From positions 124,001 through 188,000 of the forward strand of contig JAJJXM010000073.1 of assembly GCA_024516155.1 (NCBI GenBank): a stretch of 64,000 bases of DNA, given 5' to 3'. The stretch comes from Pyronema omphalodes. Lineage: Eukaryota > Ascomycota > Pezizomycetes > Pezizales > Pyronemataceae. The translations under genes and the position numbers were made by a program. Position 1 is the first letter of the stretch. Each line of letters starts with the position of its first letter. Below the pieces are notes generated by a model. That model did not search any database and was not told the origin of the DNA. It was given only the letters and a program-made list of their open reading frames with translations. Below, piece after piece: positions 22,639-34,768 of this stretch.

Positions 22639-25193
22639 TTGGGTGGTTGTGGTGATGCTGGGGTTCGGGATGTCCGAACAATGGTGCCTGGTGCGATGGT
22701 CGCGGTTTAGACGCGGTGGTTTGGCGAGTAGTGCCGGCGGTCGTGAGTTCGGGCCGAGTAAACGACCTTCAGACAAACTAATCAAAATTCAGTATCACTG
22801 ACTATTTCTTTTCATATGTATCAATTCTTTTCAGCATTGCAATAGCTACAAAACTTAATTGGGTTTCTCTAATTTCATCTACCAGTCTCCGCGCGCTTCT
22901 CCGGCTGCGTCGACAGCATGATTCATACGAGCCCTACCCTAACTCTAACCCTAATCGCCATTGATTGACTACCTACTTACCCTGAATGGAATTTATTCCC
23001 CATATTGGACATCACAACCCTCTTTGCACTCACTATAGTTTCGAGAGCAAATTTATGCAGCGCTCCCTCCACCGCTCCGTTTGAAGTCGTATTCCCACCC
23101 GTACCAAAATCGTTGCCAGTAACCACAGGGTATTCCACATCGGTTGAACATAGAGTTTTCTTACTCCCCTAAAGAACAATATTATGGACTAATATATCTG
23201 TATCTCAACAAGTATTAATGAATGAATGAATTACTTAGTTTTTGAGGATGTGACCAATACCAATTCCCCAACTGGAAGAACGAGACCCGACTGCTAAAGC
23301 TAGGGAAGTAGCTATAGGCGTATTGTAGGGCGAAGTTAGTTCCTGTCTCAGATATTATTGGCATCGCTCTGGTTAATAAGGTAGCTTTGAACTAACTGTG
23401 GGAAAACATAACTCTTGTCTTCGGTTATCATGTAAAGTGGGGCAAAGACAAAAATAATGAATGTCGTCAACTACCCTTGACCGATACACACCTCGCCAGA
23501 TTTTAGTTATTCTATCATCTAATGATGAGGAATTCTCAATACCAGACGTTTTAATGTATTTTCCTTGTATGGAGCTAGGACTCTCAGCATTAGTAATAGA
23601 AGCCTGGTATGTTTTTACGTCATCAGATCCAAATGCATAATACTCGAGTCATAGTCCATGACTAGCATTCACAGAATCCAATCGACGTGCACAATAAGCT
23701 CAATTGGCAGATTGTAATTGGGGGTAAGATACTAGTCATTATAGGAGTAAATACATTTGTTGGGAGTAATAAGCTAGCGCAAGGGGTAGGGGCCGTGTGA
23801 AATTGAGTAGCCAAAATTGCGGAACATTATGCGATAGGGCGGTAGGTTAAGTACTGACGACAAGTGACACAAGTGGTTATGAAAGTGGTATCTTTTTGCA
23901 TATCGATGGAGAGATTTTGTATGTGAGAGGTAAAGAAGAATGAATATAAATTGGATTCTACGTATCAGTAGACAGTAAGACATACGCAATTTGTATTCTT
24001 ACAAGTAAGCTCATAAACCCATTGATTGTTTTGTAGCTTTGTTAGATAATTTTCTTGAAAACATTCCATGATCTTTGCTAGAAATTTTTCGGAGCTTGGC
24101 TCAAGGAGCACCGACACTTCAAGTAAATGAGTATCGATCTTTTTCACACCTAATCCTAACTTGACACCTTCTCTATATATCAGCCGGATTGGGTGATTGG
24201 CGGATCAGCTTATGTCGTGAAAAACAATAATCCTTTGCATAGTAGCTGTACCGAATCAGTCAATGATATCAAAAGACCAAGCAACGTCTTCAAAGTTCTC
24301 AAGACATTTAGGCTATAACTTCACATGCAAAGGCTTGATCAAGACTTCCTTCCGCCGATGAGGTGCGGTGGATATTCGTGGATTTGCTCGAGTACATCAT
24401 AGATTTTCCTGTACTGACGACATGATTCAACCTCGACTGCGCTTTTAAGATTTCGGCAAAACTTCTACGAGTGTCAGTTCGTAGGTGATAACTTTATTGA
24501 GAACGTGGATTAAAATTTCACCAGAGGGAAGAGGAAGTGATGTGCAGAGTATTCCTCTGGAATTGTGTGGGTACTTATGCGAGTTATGCACTCACCAGGC
24601 CCTGCACCAATTGATTACTTCCGTTGACGCAGGTTTCTAATGTATCGGCAGCCTCAAAACGAGCCCTAATATACTTAATTCCATTGAGGAATCTGAGGTA
24701 TTTCGTATTACTCCTGGTTTACCGCACATTAATTCCATTTGTTTTGATGCCTAACCCTATAACCGACCGAGTACGTAAAGCATTTATGCAAAGGATCGAA
24801 ATCTGAAGTGTTTACCTTAACCTACAAGCACTTTTAACACCATTAAATTGTGCTCTTACGGCAAAACTGCCGTGTCTATTTGTGTTCTGTCATCTTTATT
24901 ATATCCAAAAAGGACTCTCGCAGATAATCGGCATAGCACGTTGCTTCGTTATTCGCCAGAATGCGTGCCCCAGCCTAACCACCCGCTATTTACGTTAGTG
25001 GGACCAATCCCGGCCGAAGACGAGTCATCCAAGTCCGGAGGTGGATTCTGAACGCCGACTGCTGAACACCACCTTTCCCCTCATTCCGCTCACAGTCACT
25101 TCATCCACCTCTGAGGAATACCAATCAAGCTCGCCGGGAGAATCGCACGCGTCCTCAAATATCCAACACTTTCGCTGAATTACAGAATCTACA
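22639..25193. other. Divergent intergenic region between TRM61-like and HIS1
   Basis: A 2.5-kb spacer between a minus-strand and a plus-strand gene, so it holds both promoters. At 22932-22956 lies a short run of CCCTAA-like telomeric motifs. A near match to the Gcn4/CpcA site, CGAGTCA at 25021-25027, lies about 170 bp upstream of the HIS1 start. The small open frames (for example 23965-24147 minus, 24848-25051 plus) have no features I can support. Confidence 0.5.
22932..22956. repeat. Short interstitial telomere-like motif
   Basis: Four degenerate CCCTAA-type units in a row, with two exact CCCTAA hexamers, about 300 bp upstream of the TRM61-like start. This is too short for a telomere remnant; AACCCTAA-like boxes also occur as promoter elements in fungi. 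Confidence 0.45.
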
Positions 25194-26346
25194 ATGGATC
25201 TCGTCAACCAGTTTGTGCCCCGCAGCGACCCCGCTGTCTTCGACGCGATCCGTGTTTCTGACCTGAGTAACAGCTTGAATGACCGTCTCCTCTTTGCCGT
25301 CCCTAAGAGTTCGCCCACCCATTCCTAATTGGTATGACGAAGCCCCGCAATATTCTAACGTTTGCTCTCAGAGGGTCGTCTTCACCAGCAATGTCTCGAC
25401 TTGCTCCAGGGTTCTGATATTCAGTTCCACCGTCACTCTCGTCTCGATATTGCGCTCTGCTTGAACCTCCCCATGGCGCTTGTCTTCCTTCCCGCCGCCG
25501 ATATCCCTCGTTTCGTCGGAGAGGGACGTGTTGACCTCGGAATTACCGGACGTGACATGATCGCTGAGGCCCAGGTTGAGGTCGAGGAGCTCCTTGACCT
25601 CGGATTCGGAAAGTGCAAACTCCAGGTTCAGGTTCCCGAGAGAGGAGAGTACGAGTCCCCCGAGCAGCTCATCGGAAAGAACATTTGCACGTCCTTCACT
25701 GGGCTTGCCGGAGAGTACTTTGAGAGATTGGAGCGCGAGGCTGGAAAGAACCAGGAGAAGTCCGACACTCTTCAGGTTGGCGAAATTAAGGGAGGAGCTC
25801 GCAGCGGAAGTACCATGGGACGTTTGGCTACCAAGATTAAGTACGTTGGAGGATCCGTTGAGGCATCTTGCGCACTCGGTGTTGCCGACGGAATTGTCGA
25901 TCTCGTCGGTAGGCTCCCTATTTTGCAAAACTTTTTACGGTCCGGAATTGACTTTACCCGCAGAGTCCGGAGAGACCATGAAGGCCGCTGGTCTTAAGGC
26001 TATCGCTACCATCCTCGAGACTACCGCTATCCTCATCAAGTCTACCCACCCTACCAACCCTGAGCTCATCAAGACCATCGAGAGCAGAATCCGTGGTGTA
26101 ATCACTGCGAAGAAGTACGTTCTCTGCACATACAACGTCCCCCGCGAGAAGCTTGCTATCGCTACCGAGATCACCCCCGGAAAGCGGGCACCTTCCGTCA
26201 CTAGCCTTGACGAGGAGGGATGGGTTGCTGTCAGTGCAATGGTTGAAAAGAAGGCTATTGCAAATGCAATGGACAATCTCGAGAAGATTGGAGCAACTGA
26301 TATCTTGGTTATGAACATTGCCAATTCTCGTACTAACAGGGATTAA
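25194..26346 (+). CDS. HIS1: ATP phosphoribosyltransferase (histidine biosynthesis, first step)
   Basis: Condenses ATP with PRPP to give phosphoribosyl-ATP, the committed and feedback-inhibited step of histidine synthesis. Exons: 25194-25308, 25372-25908, 25964-26346; 344 aa. Conserved blocks run through the protein: LLFAVPK joining KGRLHQ across the first splice, DIALCLNLPMALVFLPAADIP, FVGEGRVDLGITG, KLQVQVPERG and GSVEASCALG with the PRPP-binding region, DLVESGETMKAAGL across the second splice, and the C-terminal regulatory domain with ITPGKRAPSV and DEEGWVAV. It is longer than the yeast enzyme (297 aa) because of an N-terminal extension and a charged insert after EYFERLE. The first intron uses an unusual GTTCGC donor, but only that junction restores the conserved PKKGRL sequence. 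Single-copy amino-acid gene; a near-consensus Gcn4/CpcA site lies upstream. Confidence 0.97.
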
Positions 26347-26757
26347 ATGCTTGTTTCGTTTTTTGTTTATAAATTTTCTTGGACATTGTTTACATCAATT
26401 TTATGGATATGTTACGGGTTGGGAGTTATTTCGCGATATACTAAAAAGGCGGGATTGTTCGTCGCGTTGGGATTAGTTATCTAGTTTATCGGCCGGGTTG
26501 GGGACAATATACCTTCTTCATTCCTCGGCATCATCATCGGCATCAGTAATTGGTTCTTCGGAGTTTTCTTTTTCCGTAAACAATGCAAAAAAAATATTTT
26601 GACTCATCTATGCATCGAATCTTCTCTAAAAAAGAAACTTGTGATACTGCTAAGAAATCTCTATGTACCCCGCTATAATTGGCAACCAACAAGGTACGCG
26701 AACGCGACCTAAATCCCTGCGGCTCTTTTTCTGCACCACCCCGCCAAACGTCAAGCA
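26347..26757. other. Short intergenic spacer between HIS1 and the mL67-like gene
   Basis: 411 bp between two plus-strand genes; it holds the HIS1 3' flank and the next promoter. No feature seen. Confidence 0.6.
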
Positions 26758-28350
26758 ATGCTCCGCATCACCCCCGGCAGCGCGCGTTCAACGCAAAAAA
26801 TCCGACAATGCTTCTCCACCTCCGCCTCCTTACCAGAAGAATCCATATCCTGGAAACCATCAGTCCCGTCTAGACCTGATAATACCGACAATACCACAAA
26901 CCACACGAACAATGCCGTAGATGACGGGGAGAAGGTGACCTGGAGAGGAAACAGCAAGCCTGTATATTCCAAGAAACCAGCATTCAAAACAAAGTTCCCT
27001 CCAAGATATCCCAAGCCGGGAAAATTCCACGGAAAGGAAATTGATTCACAATTTCCGGTTCGTGTCAAGAAACGAGAAACTGGGAAAAATTATGATGTTG
27101 AAGCACCCCCTGCATCTCCGTTGCTGGATGAACATATTTTCCTACCGTTTCATAAGAAATTCCCCAAGGCGGAGAAAAAGAAACCGAGTCAGATGACACC
27201 GAGGGAATGGGCTTTGTCGGTTAATCCTTATGGTATGTTGATTTGCCTTATTTCCTTGGTTTATTTTATCTTACCTAGTTGTGTCCGGCCTTTTCTACCC
27301 TTATAATTTCTCTGGCTTTTTTAATAGATGGGAAATTTAACTAATATTATTACAGCCTGGATTCTTGCCTCCCCTCCTCGTCAAGATGTAGATCACCTCT
27401 CTCGTCTTCCCAACATGTTACTCCAGCGTTTCCGGGTCGTTCGTAACCCCGACACCGGCGCCCCCCACATCGTCCCCAGTTTCGGCTACAAACAGAAAAC
27501 TGGATCAAAAGGCATGTGGGCACTTTCCTCCCACGCAGCCATTACATCACTCTGTCCCAACATGGGTCGTGGAGGAAAACGATGGCTTATCCTAGTTGAT
27601 CATCAACACCGAGAAAAGGTCCAAAAAACTGCTGTCTGGAAACAAGATATGCCAGATTATATTCTGCAGCTAATGCAGAAGAAAACTGTGGATGCTTTGG
27701 TTGATGAGAATCCCAATAAAGTTGGGGTGTTGAGTGAGAAGGTGGATAGAATTATTGGCGGTCCGGAATATTGGGAGACTATTGGACAAGTTTCTGCGGT
27801 TCTGGATTTTAGAAGCGATGAACAGGTTAGGAAAATTGAAAAAATGTCGGAGGAGGAAAAGGAAAAATATTACAGCTGGGAAAATGCGAAACTCGAAGGT
27901 GTGGTCTATAAAAATGGTGTCGGTCATAAACCTTATAGACCCCCGAGAATGGATAAGAATAGATCCATGGCAAGAGTTCAGGGAAAACTCGTACCGGTAC
28001 ATAAGGTTAACTTGATGTTCAATGGGTACCAGGAGGCGAGATTAAGAGAGGCTTGGGGTATCGGGGAACGATATGATGTGGTGGCTTTGATGTCGACTCC
28101 TAGAACGACGTGGCCGTTGATGTGGTTGATGAGATTGAGGGGTTATTTGGGGCTTGAGTATGCACCGGAAAGAAATGCGAATGTGGATGAGAATGAAGAC
28201 GATGAAGAGTACGATGATGAAGAGGAGGAGAATGCTGAGGTTATCCATAATTTGGATGAGTATGGTGATGAGGATGAGTATGGCCAGGACTTGGATCAAG
28301 CAACAAATAATAAGTTTAGTGAAGAACAGGATGAAGTTGATTGGAAATGA
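26758..28350 (+). CDS. MHR1: Probable mitochondrial large-subunit ribosomal protein mL67 (Mhr1 family)
   Basis: Predicted mitoribosomal protein; in yeast the same protein (Mhr1) is also linked to mitochondrial DNA recombination. Exons: 26758-27232 and 27356-28350; 489 aa. The N-terminus (MLRITPGSARSTQKIRQCF) looks like a cleavable mitochondrial presequence. A basic linker follows, and then the core from about residue 158: YAWILASPPRQDV, RLPNMLLQRFRVVRNPDTG, an ILVDHQHREKV segment, and further on LVPVHKVNLMFN and TTWPLMWLMRLRGYLG, the pattern I associate with the fungal Mhr1/mL67 domain. The C-terminal 60 residues are very acidic (Asp/Glu). The intron is 123 nt, long for this window. The assignment rests on remembered family pattern, not an alignment; a different mitochondrial protein is possible. 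Confidence 0.65.
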
Positions 28351-29866
28351 AGGGCGCCGGGAAGTAAAGTAAAAATTATCAACTCTTTTTCTTTCGGGGA
28401 AATATACTATACTTAGGCTCGCGCGATGTAATTTTTAATCCCATGTATCTATGTATATGTATCTATGTATCTATGAAACTGTAGTATGCAACCCTACGAT
28501 ACATACATAGAGCTCTGTATCTAGGTTTATCCAGATGATCATACATACATACCATAACCTCACCAGGCAGCTACATATGTACACATTGATACCTAAGATA
28601 CATGTACATTTGGTTGCTGTTAAACAAAGATTTTTGTTTTTGTTTTTTAAGCCTCTTGCCGTAATAAGCGATGGGGTTAGGGTATGCATCACGGATACCA
28701 TCTTGGTTGTATGTACACATCTTTTCTATTTTCGGGATCGGTTCGCTATGCACATATGTATGGTGAAGGGTCCGTGGGAGTACAGTATGGCGTACGCCGT
28801 GTACTGCTTACTCTACGCGCAACCCGCTACCCCCTTCCCCGGGCGTCTTCGGGTGCGAAGCCGGAAGCCTGAAGCCTGAAGAATTTCTTCAGCAGCTGAA
28901 GAAGCTGAAGAAGCTGAAGAAGCTTAAGTCGGTCTGATACGATTTGTTTCTGATTCCGATTCTCCAGAATAATGTCCATCTACACACATCCTAGTATGGT
29001 GCACCATATCAAGACCGGAAGCTTGCTCCAAGCCTCTAGATCTCTTGTCTCTTGTCTTTTGCCTTTTTTTAAGGTCTCATATGCATGCATGCTGTATATA
29101 TGCATGTAATCATTTCGATTTTTTCCTTTTTTTTGGTTTGTTTTTGGCCAATCAACGAACTATTAAACATACCGATATCTATCTCTGTACCACCATGGCC
29201 TAGAAATAAACTATGCATCAATCCAATCAATCCATACATCAATCTATCTCTCTATCCATCAATCCTGTCCATTCATAGATCTATCTATCAGTCCATCCAT
29301 TCATAAAACACCCGTTTGCTAAGCTTTGTTAATGAAGCCTATTCATAGCAGCCAAAGAAACCACCCCCCTACCCCGGCCATAAACGGTTTAACCTGCATC
29401 CATAGTGTATCCGAGGCAGAGGCATACGTACTACTGTAGTACATACCTCAATGAAGCATACCTCCAATGAAGCATACTTCCTTCCTTTCCTTTACTTACT
29501 TACTTTGTTGAAGCTAGAAGCTAGAAGCTCACCAGAATAACGCCCGGGCGTTGCTATGTAGATTACTTGACCATTCCGAGCTTCGAGCTTTCATAGCTAC
29601 CATAGTTTGAAGATAGTCGTAAGGGCTATAAGGGTTGTGGTGCACTATCATCTATGTACATAGTTATCGCATGCGGGGAGTCCGTGCCGCATGTGGCTTG
29701 CTTTGGTTTTTCCGTCAGTAGTCGTAGCTCAGCTATGTACATACATAGATAGCTGTATACGAATCCCCATATACTCCTACCTTATTCTCCCCTCCTTCCC
29801 TCCTCCCTCCCCCTCCCTACCCTCCTCCTCCTCCTCATCTTTGCGCGCAGCACCAAACCCGCAAAG
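28351..29866. other. Intergenic spacer with short simple repeats
   Basis: 1.5 kb, AT-rich, with repeated GTATCTAT and ATACATAC motifs near 28440-28560, three copies of GCTGAAGAA at 28895-28921, and CCATC/AATCC runs near 29220-29300. A C/T-rich block at 29780-29840 directly precedes the glycosyltransferase gene and is probably its promoter or leader. No gene seen. Confidence 0.6.
28895..28921. repeat. Three copies of GCTGAAGAA
   Basis: Three perfect 9-bp head-to-tail copies in non-coding DNA, next to a small palindrome, GAAGAATTTCTTC. Confidence 0.85.
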
Positions 29867-31578
29867 ATGATCCGACCCGGGCAAACCCCACTCCAAATAA
29901 CAATTCTTCTCCTGGTATTATATATCCTTCACTTACACTGGACACAACCCGATAGTATCTATCACGGTTCATTACAGCCGATTACTGTTATTCCGGCACC
30001 AGCTCCAATTCCCGCCACTCCAGCACCAGCTACTCAGAACCCAGCACCGGCACCGGCAATTCCAATCGCCGCACCGCAACAGAGGAAAAATGTCATCACC
30101 CTATCAACAGATAAAGCGAACTGGAGTAAAAGTAAAGGAGGTGTAGCGAATGGAATCTTTCAGAGACCCCATAGCCCTCAACGGAAAGGAATGAGGATTG
30201 CAATTGCTACTATGAATACCGATGAGACTAGTTATGATCATATTAGTTTGAGGAATAAGTTTGGTGAGTGGTTCTTAGGGGACGGTGGTGGGGGGGTTGG
30301 AGATATGGCGCGTGTGCTGGTGGTTGCGGTTCCCCTGCCAAGTCGAAGGAGCTATAGGGAGCTTGAGCTAGGGATCGGGGTCGCTGATGTTAACTTTGAC
30401 GAGCGATGACGGTCTCCGGCAATGTCTTCGGAGAGCGCTGGATTCTCCAGAGCTTGCCCAAGTTCACCAGAAGCCAGCGCGCAGTGGAAATGGCATTGAA
30501 CTACCAGCTAACAACCTTTTCCAGGCTATGCCAACAAACACAACTACGCGATAAAATTCGATCTCGAGATGCCAAAGGGCCTAGTTCCCATGGCCGTCTG
30601 GCACAAACTAAACATGATCGAATACCTAATCCGCACTGAAGAATTCGACTGGATCTGGTGGATTGATTACGATACTGTGATTACCAATACCGAGACGAAA
30701 CTTGAGGATGTTATTCTTGATGCTTTAAGAAGTGCGGAGAAGGCTGATGAAATTGATTTTATCCTCACCGCCGACTGGTAGGCTACCCTTTGAAAGAAAA
30801 AAAAATTATATTCCGTGGCATTGATATCAATTGGCTAACTTCCCACCTCCGAAACAGTTGGCCCCTAAACGCAGGCTCAATGCTTATCCGCTCCACCTCC
30901 CGCGTCCTCCCATTCCTTTCAGCCGTCTGGGATTGCGGAGACCCCAGTAAATCCGTCGACGAACCAAGCGAACAAGATTGTATTCGTGACATGTTACTGA
31001 AAGAGCCCTACTCGAAAACCTGGGGTGATCGTGCACTATGGGTTCCGCAAACGAAAATTAATGCGTTCCCATCGGAGGTCCCGTGTTATGATAAATATGA
31101 TAAGGGATGGTCCCCTGGTGACTTTGTGGTGCATTTTGCTGGTGCTTGGGCGCATTTACCACAGCATCTTAAGAAGGATTCGTATGGTGTCCTCATGAGG
31201 AAATATTCTGAGTGGATTGAGTAAGTTTTTCCCTTCTGGAGAGAGAGTGCGCGTGAGAGAGAGGGGGGGGGGGGGGGGCAGGTGGAGGTTAGGTGGTGGA
31301 AAAAGAGAGAGGTTTCCGCCCTAAGATGGAAGATGACAGTGGTGGAGTTAAGCTCCGAAAAACGGATGGAAATGGAGAAGAAACAGCACAGAATTCCAGA
31401 ACAAGAAAACTAACGATTTCACAGTAAGAAAGAGCTCACAGGAGCCGAGCGAATGCAAGACTTAGACAAGCAAGATCCACACTGGGGTGAAGAGCCAGTA
31501 GTCCTAGGAACCATTCCACCCCCGGAGAAAACGACTGATACCACCTCCGCCGCCGCTGATAAGGCGGGTGTGGTCTAA
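29867..31578 (+). CDS. Golgi glycosyltransferase family 34 (alpha-mannosyl/galactosyltransferase, MNN10/MNN11-like)
   Basis: Type II Golgi enzyme predicted to extend mannan or galactomannan outer chains on glycoproteins, using a nucleotide sugar and a metal ion. Exons: 29867-30263, 30525-30777, 30858-31220, 31425-31578; 388 aa. Order: short cytosolic tail, one membrane anchor (about residues 8-24, TPLQITILLLVLYILHL), a Pro/Ala-rich stem (about 35-70), then the catalytic domain with RIAIATMNT, YANKHNYAIKFD, the WWIDYDTVITN region carrying the DxD metal motif, ADCWPLNAGSMLIR across the second splice, ALWVPQTKINAFP, and GDFVVHFAGAW. These are the GT34 landmarks. The third intron (31221-31424) carries a run of 16 G at 31263-31278 and a TAAC branch site. 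The precise donor and acceptor sugars cannot be decided from sequence. Confidence 0.88.
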
Positions 31579-32319
31579 GCTCATACTGCTGCTGCTGTTC
31601 ACGCACAGAGCTTGATGCACGAACGCACGAGACACATGGAGGTCAGAGCATGAGGCGGAGGAGGCGCGGATGGGATGTAATGTTTTGGTTAGGATAGAAG
31701 GTTGGCGTGGCGGGGTTATGCATTTTGTTTTATTTATGGTATCTATTTTGTAATCTTGTTTTTTTTTTTTTGTTGATGGCAACTCTGGTGTTTGGATTAT
31801 CATATATCATACATAGGGCATATATATTTTTGCCATGGAGTTTTGGGGGACAATAAATGAATGTTAGACATTGCTGATTATAATGGAAACGTCTATGGTG
31901 TTTACAGTAATGACATTAAATATCTCAATACAACAGAATCAAAGGGTCAGACATTTGTATTAGTGCACATTCTAATCTTGAGTTACGATAGGGCCGTCAT
32001 GCAACTTTTATTTCATTATCATACGGTACAGGTCAAACTCATGATTCTGATCGAAAAACTACTTTTCCCACGACGCCCTTGGCTACACGCCCAAAAAAAC
32101 AAAGAAAAAAAATAAATCAAAAAACACAGATTGACAACAAAAAATAGATGGTGATAAGAAAAAAATACAAATGAAATGGTGAAAAGGGTCCGAAAAACTC
32201 CGTAAATATACAGTGGAGAACACCCAACCTGTTTTTCCTGGACAATCTCAACGATATCTCCAGACAAGGGATGCCAACTTCGTGTCCTCATAATGTTCCT
32301 CCTTTTAATTTTTGGTGGT
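31579..32319. other. Convergent 3' spacer between the GT34 and CBF5 genes
   Basis: 740 bp holding the two convergent 3' ends; AT-rich with short poly-T and poly-A runs. No gene seen. Confidence 0.6.
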
Positions 32320-33943
32320 TTACTCGGAGTCAGAGTCATCCTTCTTGGCCTTCTTAGCCTTCTTCTCCTTCTTAGCCTCCTTCTTGGCCTTGCGCTCGGC
32401 CTTCTCCTCATCGGTACGCTTCCTCTTCTTCTTCTCAGAGTCTGAGGCAGCTTCCGAGGCGGCATCAGCAGCGTCGGCGGCATCGGTCATCTCGACCTCC
32501 TTGGTAGCGGAAGGAGTGGGCTTGGGGACAACACCGTCCTCACCTAGAGGGGCGTTGAAGTCGGTGTACTTCTCGCTCCAGGCAGCGGGGGTAGCGTCGT
32601 TGGCACGTCCAAATTTCTGCAGCTTGTCAGTTATTGCATAGTGAGATATTTTCAGAGGTACATACGTCGAGCTTTCCGCCGGACTTCAACTTCTTCTTCT
32701 CAACGGCAGTAGGTCCAAGTCCCCATCTGCGGGGGTAGAGGTCACGCTCCATGATACAACGCTTGACCTTAGCAACAACACCGTGGTCGCAAGAGGCAAT
32801 CTCGATGGTGGACATCTGGGCGATACCAAGGGCAATGGCCTCTCCCTTGGTGGTCATCAAAACAACCTCCTCACCAGCCTCAATACCCTTCTCGTAGCGG
32901 AGAAGTCCGGGAAGCATGAGCTTAGCACCGTAGCAGACGGCGTTGACAGCGGAGTCCTTGACGACGATACGCTTGTAGGTAGTGAGAAGAGTCTCGAGAG
33001 GACGGATAACACGACGAAGGTAGGTCTCGTCACGGGTGTTGTCCATAACCCACTGGGCATCCATAACATCGTGGAGAGTGACGATACCGTCGTTCTCTCC
33101 CATAGCTCCAGAGCGGACACGACGAAGCTCCTGCATGTGTCCTCCAACACCCAACAACAATCCCAAGTGAACACAGAGGGTACGGATGTAGGTTCCGGCC
33201 TCGCAAGAGACCCAGAAGACACCGAGGTGGCGGTCGTTGTCGAACTCGAGCAACTTGATTTCGTGGATGGTTCTGATACGGAGCTGACGCTTGACGGCAG
33301 AAATAAGAGGGGGACGCTGGAAGAGAGCACCAGTGAGGGTCTCGAGAGCGCGCTGAACCTGCTGCTCGGACTGGACCTTGTCATGGAGACGGAGAACGCA
33401 GACGTACTCCTTTCCGGCTCCCTGCTGGGACTTGACGAGACGGGTGGCACGGTCGATACAAACGATCAAACATCCAGTGACCTTAGGGTCAAGGGTTCCG
33501 GAGTGACCAGTCTTCTCACATCTACGCGGATCAGCATCAATGCGCATGTGCAGAGATTTCCAATTGGCGCAAACCTCAAAATGCGCTTAACCCAGGCGAC
33601 GACTTCGTGGGAGGAAGGGTTGGAGGGCTTGTCCAAGTTGATAACACCGGAGCTGATGTATGACTTGATATCGCGCTTCAAAGGAGGGGCACCGCAAGGA
33701 ATGGGAGTGAAGTGACCGGTCTTGACCTCGAGCTGGTCGTAGTTCTTGAGGAGGAGCCTATAAGCGAAGAATAGTATGTCAGCCTTCAAATCCCATGAAT
33801 TGTGCTGCAATTGCTGAAAAATTCCCAGCGCGCAGCGTGAGGAAAAGAATTTCGTACGGGAAGGAAGAGTAGTCTACCGCAGGCGTGGATGCCTGGGGCT
33901 TGATGATCTCATCTGCGGTTTCCTGCTTCTGAACGGCAGCCAT
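32320..33943 (-). CDS. CBF5: H/ACA snoRNP pseudouridine synthase (dyskerin/Cbf5)
   Basis: Catalytic subunit of nucleolar H/ACA ribonucleoproteins that convert uridine to pseudouridine in rRNA and snRNA. Exons on the minus strand: 33943-33858, 33757-33575, 33521-32666, 32616-32320; 473 aa. Sequence: [20 protein letters not shown] (dyskerin-like N-terminal domain), [19 protein letters not shown], the TruB catalytic block [14 protein letters not shown] with its catalytic Asp, [30 protein letters not shown], and the PUA domain from about residue 280 ([20 protein letters not shown] to [13 protein letters not shown]). The tail is Lys/Glu-rich ([11 protein letters not shown]), as in other Cbf5 proteins. 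The start was set at MAAVQKQ; an upstream in-frame ATG would add 30 residues without family support. Extremely conserved; no oddities. Confidence 0.98.
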
Positions 33944-34768
33944 TGTGAATGTTGGGCAGTGTTCAAAGTGAAGCTGGAATTCGACGGTTGTGGTTGTAGG
34001 TTGACAGGTCTTCCTCTCGCGGCGGGTTGACAAAAAAATGAGCGTGGAAAAGTTTCGTGTAGCTTAGTCATTAGTGTGGCCAATAGCGGGAGCGATGAGA
34101 TGTGCAAGGATTTAGGATTCTACTTGACTAACCAGTTATGGTGCTAGTAATACGGTTCTTGTGAGCCGCACTACTTTAGTGTGAATAGAGACCGGGTAAC
34201 CTCGAGATGAGAACGGCTTCGAGGAGGTTGGAGTGGCTGTACACGCGATCACCAGCCACATTCGTCTAGCTGTTTGACGAGCGAACGAAAGCGGTTAAAG
34301 CCACACTCCACCAGCCCCAATCTGTCACCAGCCGCACCAGCTGCCACTGGCCACCCACCGCAAAATCAAGGAACCAGGGTCCATGGCCATGTGAATGAAC
34401 GCTGCAGCGTAGCTCGCTGTGACGACTGAGAGCGTCCAATCTCTGCCAGAAAGAGGGACACGCCCTTGTTTCTCCCTGAAATAGATAGACATCTATTACT
34501 TTAAATCAGAAATACATCTCCACCTGCCTTCCTCTGCGCTCGAGACCTCATCTCTCTGTGGCCCAAGCGAAAAGAGGACGACGCGCTGTTGAGCAAATCA
34601 CCCAGAGCTCCACCACCCGCATCTCGCAGCTATATCTCATCCCCTCACTTCCCATCGTTCTGCTGTCAACAACCAGCACATACCAAACATACGACCGTCC
34701 GTTTATCTGCACACGCAAACCACTTGACTATCGCAACAACAAAACATACGAGTACAGCTTCACAAATC
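33944..34768. other. Divergent promoter region of CBF5 and GPC1
   Basis: 825 bp between two divergent genes, so it should carry both promoters. No RNA gene, repeat or recognisable operator seen. Confidence 0.55.

Noticed and set aside
25368..25928. 186-codon ORF antisense to HIS1
   Set aside because: Shadow caused by codon usage of the HIS1 exon; no independent features.
32783..33715. 310-codon ORF antisense to CBF5
   Set aside because: Shadow of the strongly biased CBF5 coding frame; it crosses the CBF5 intron and has no family resemblance.
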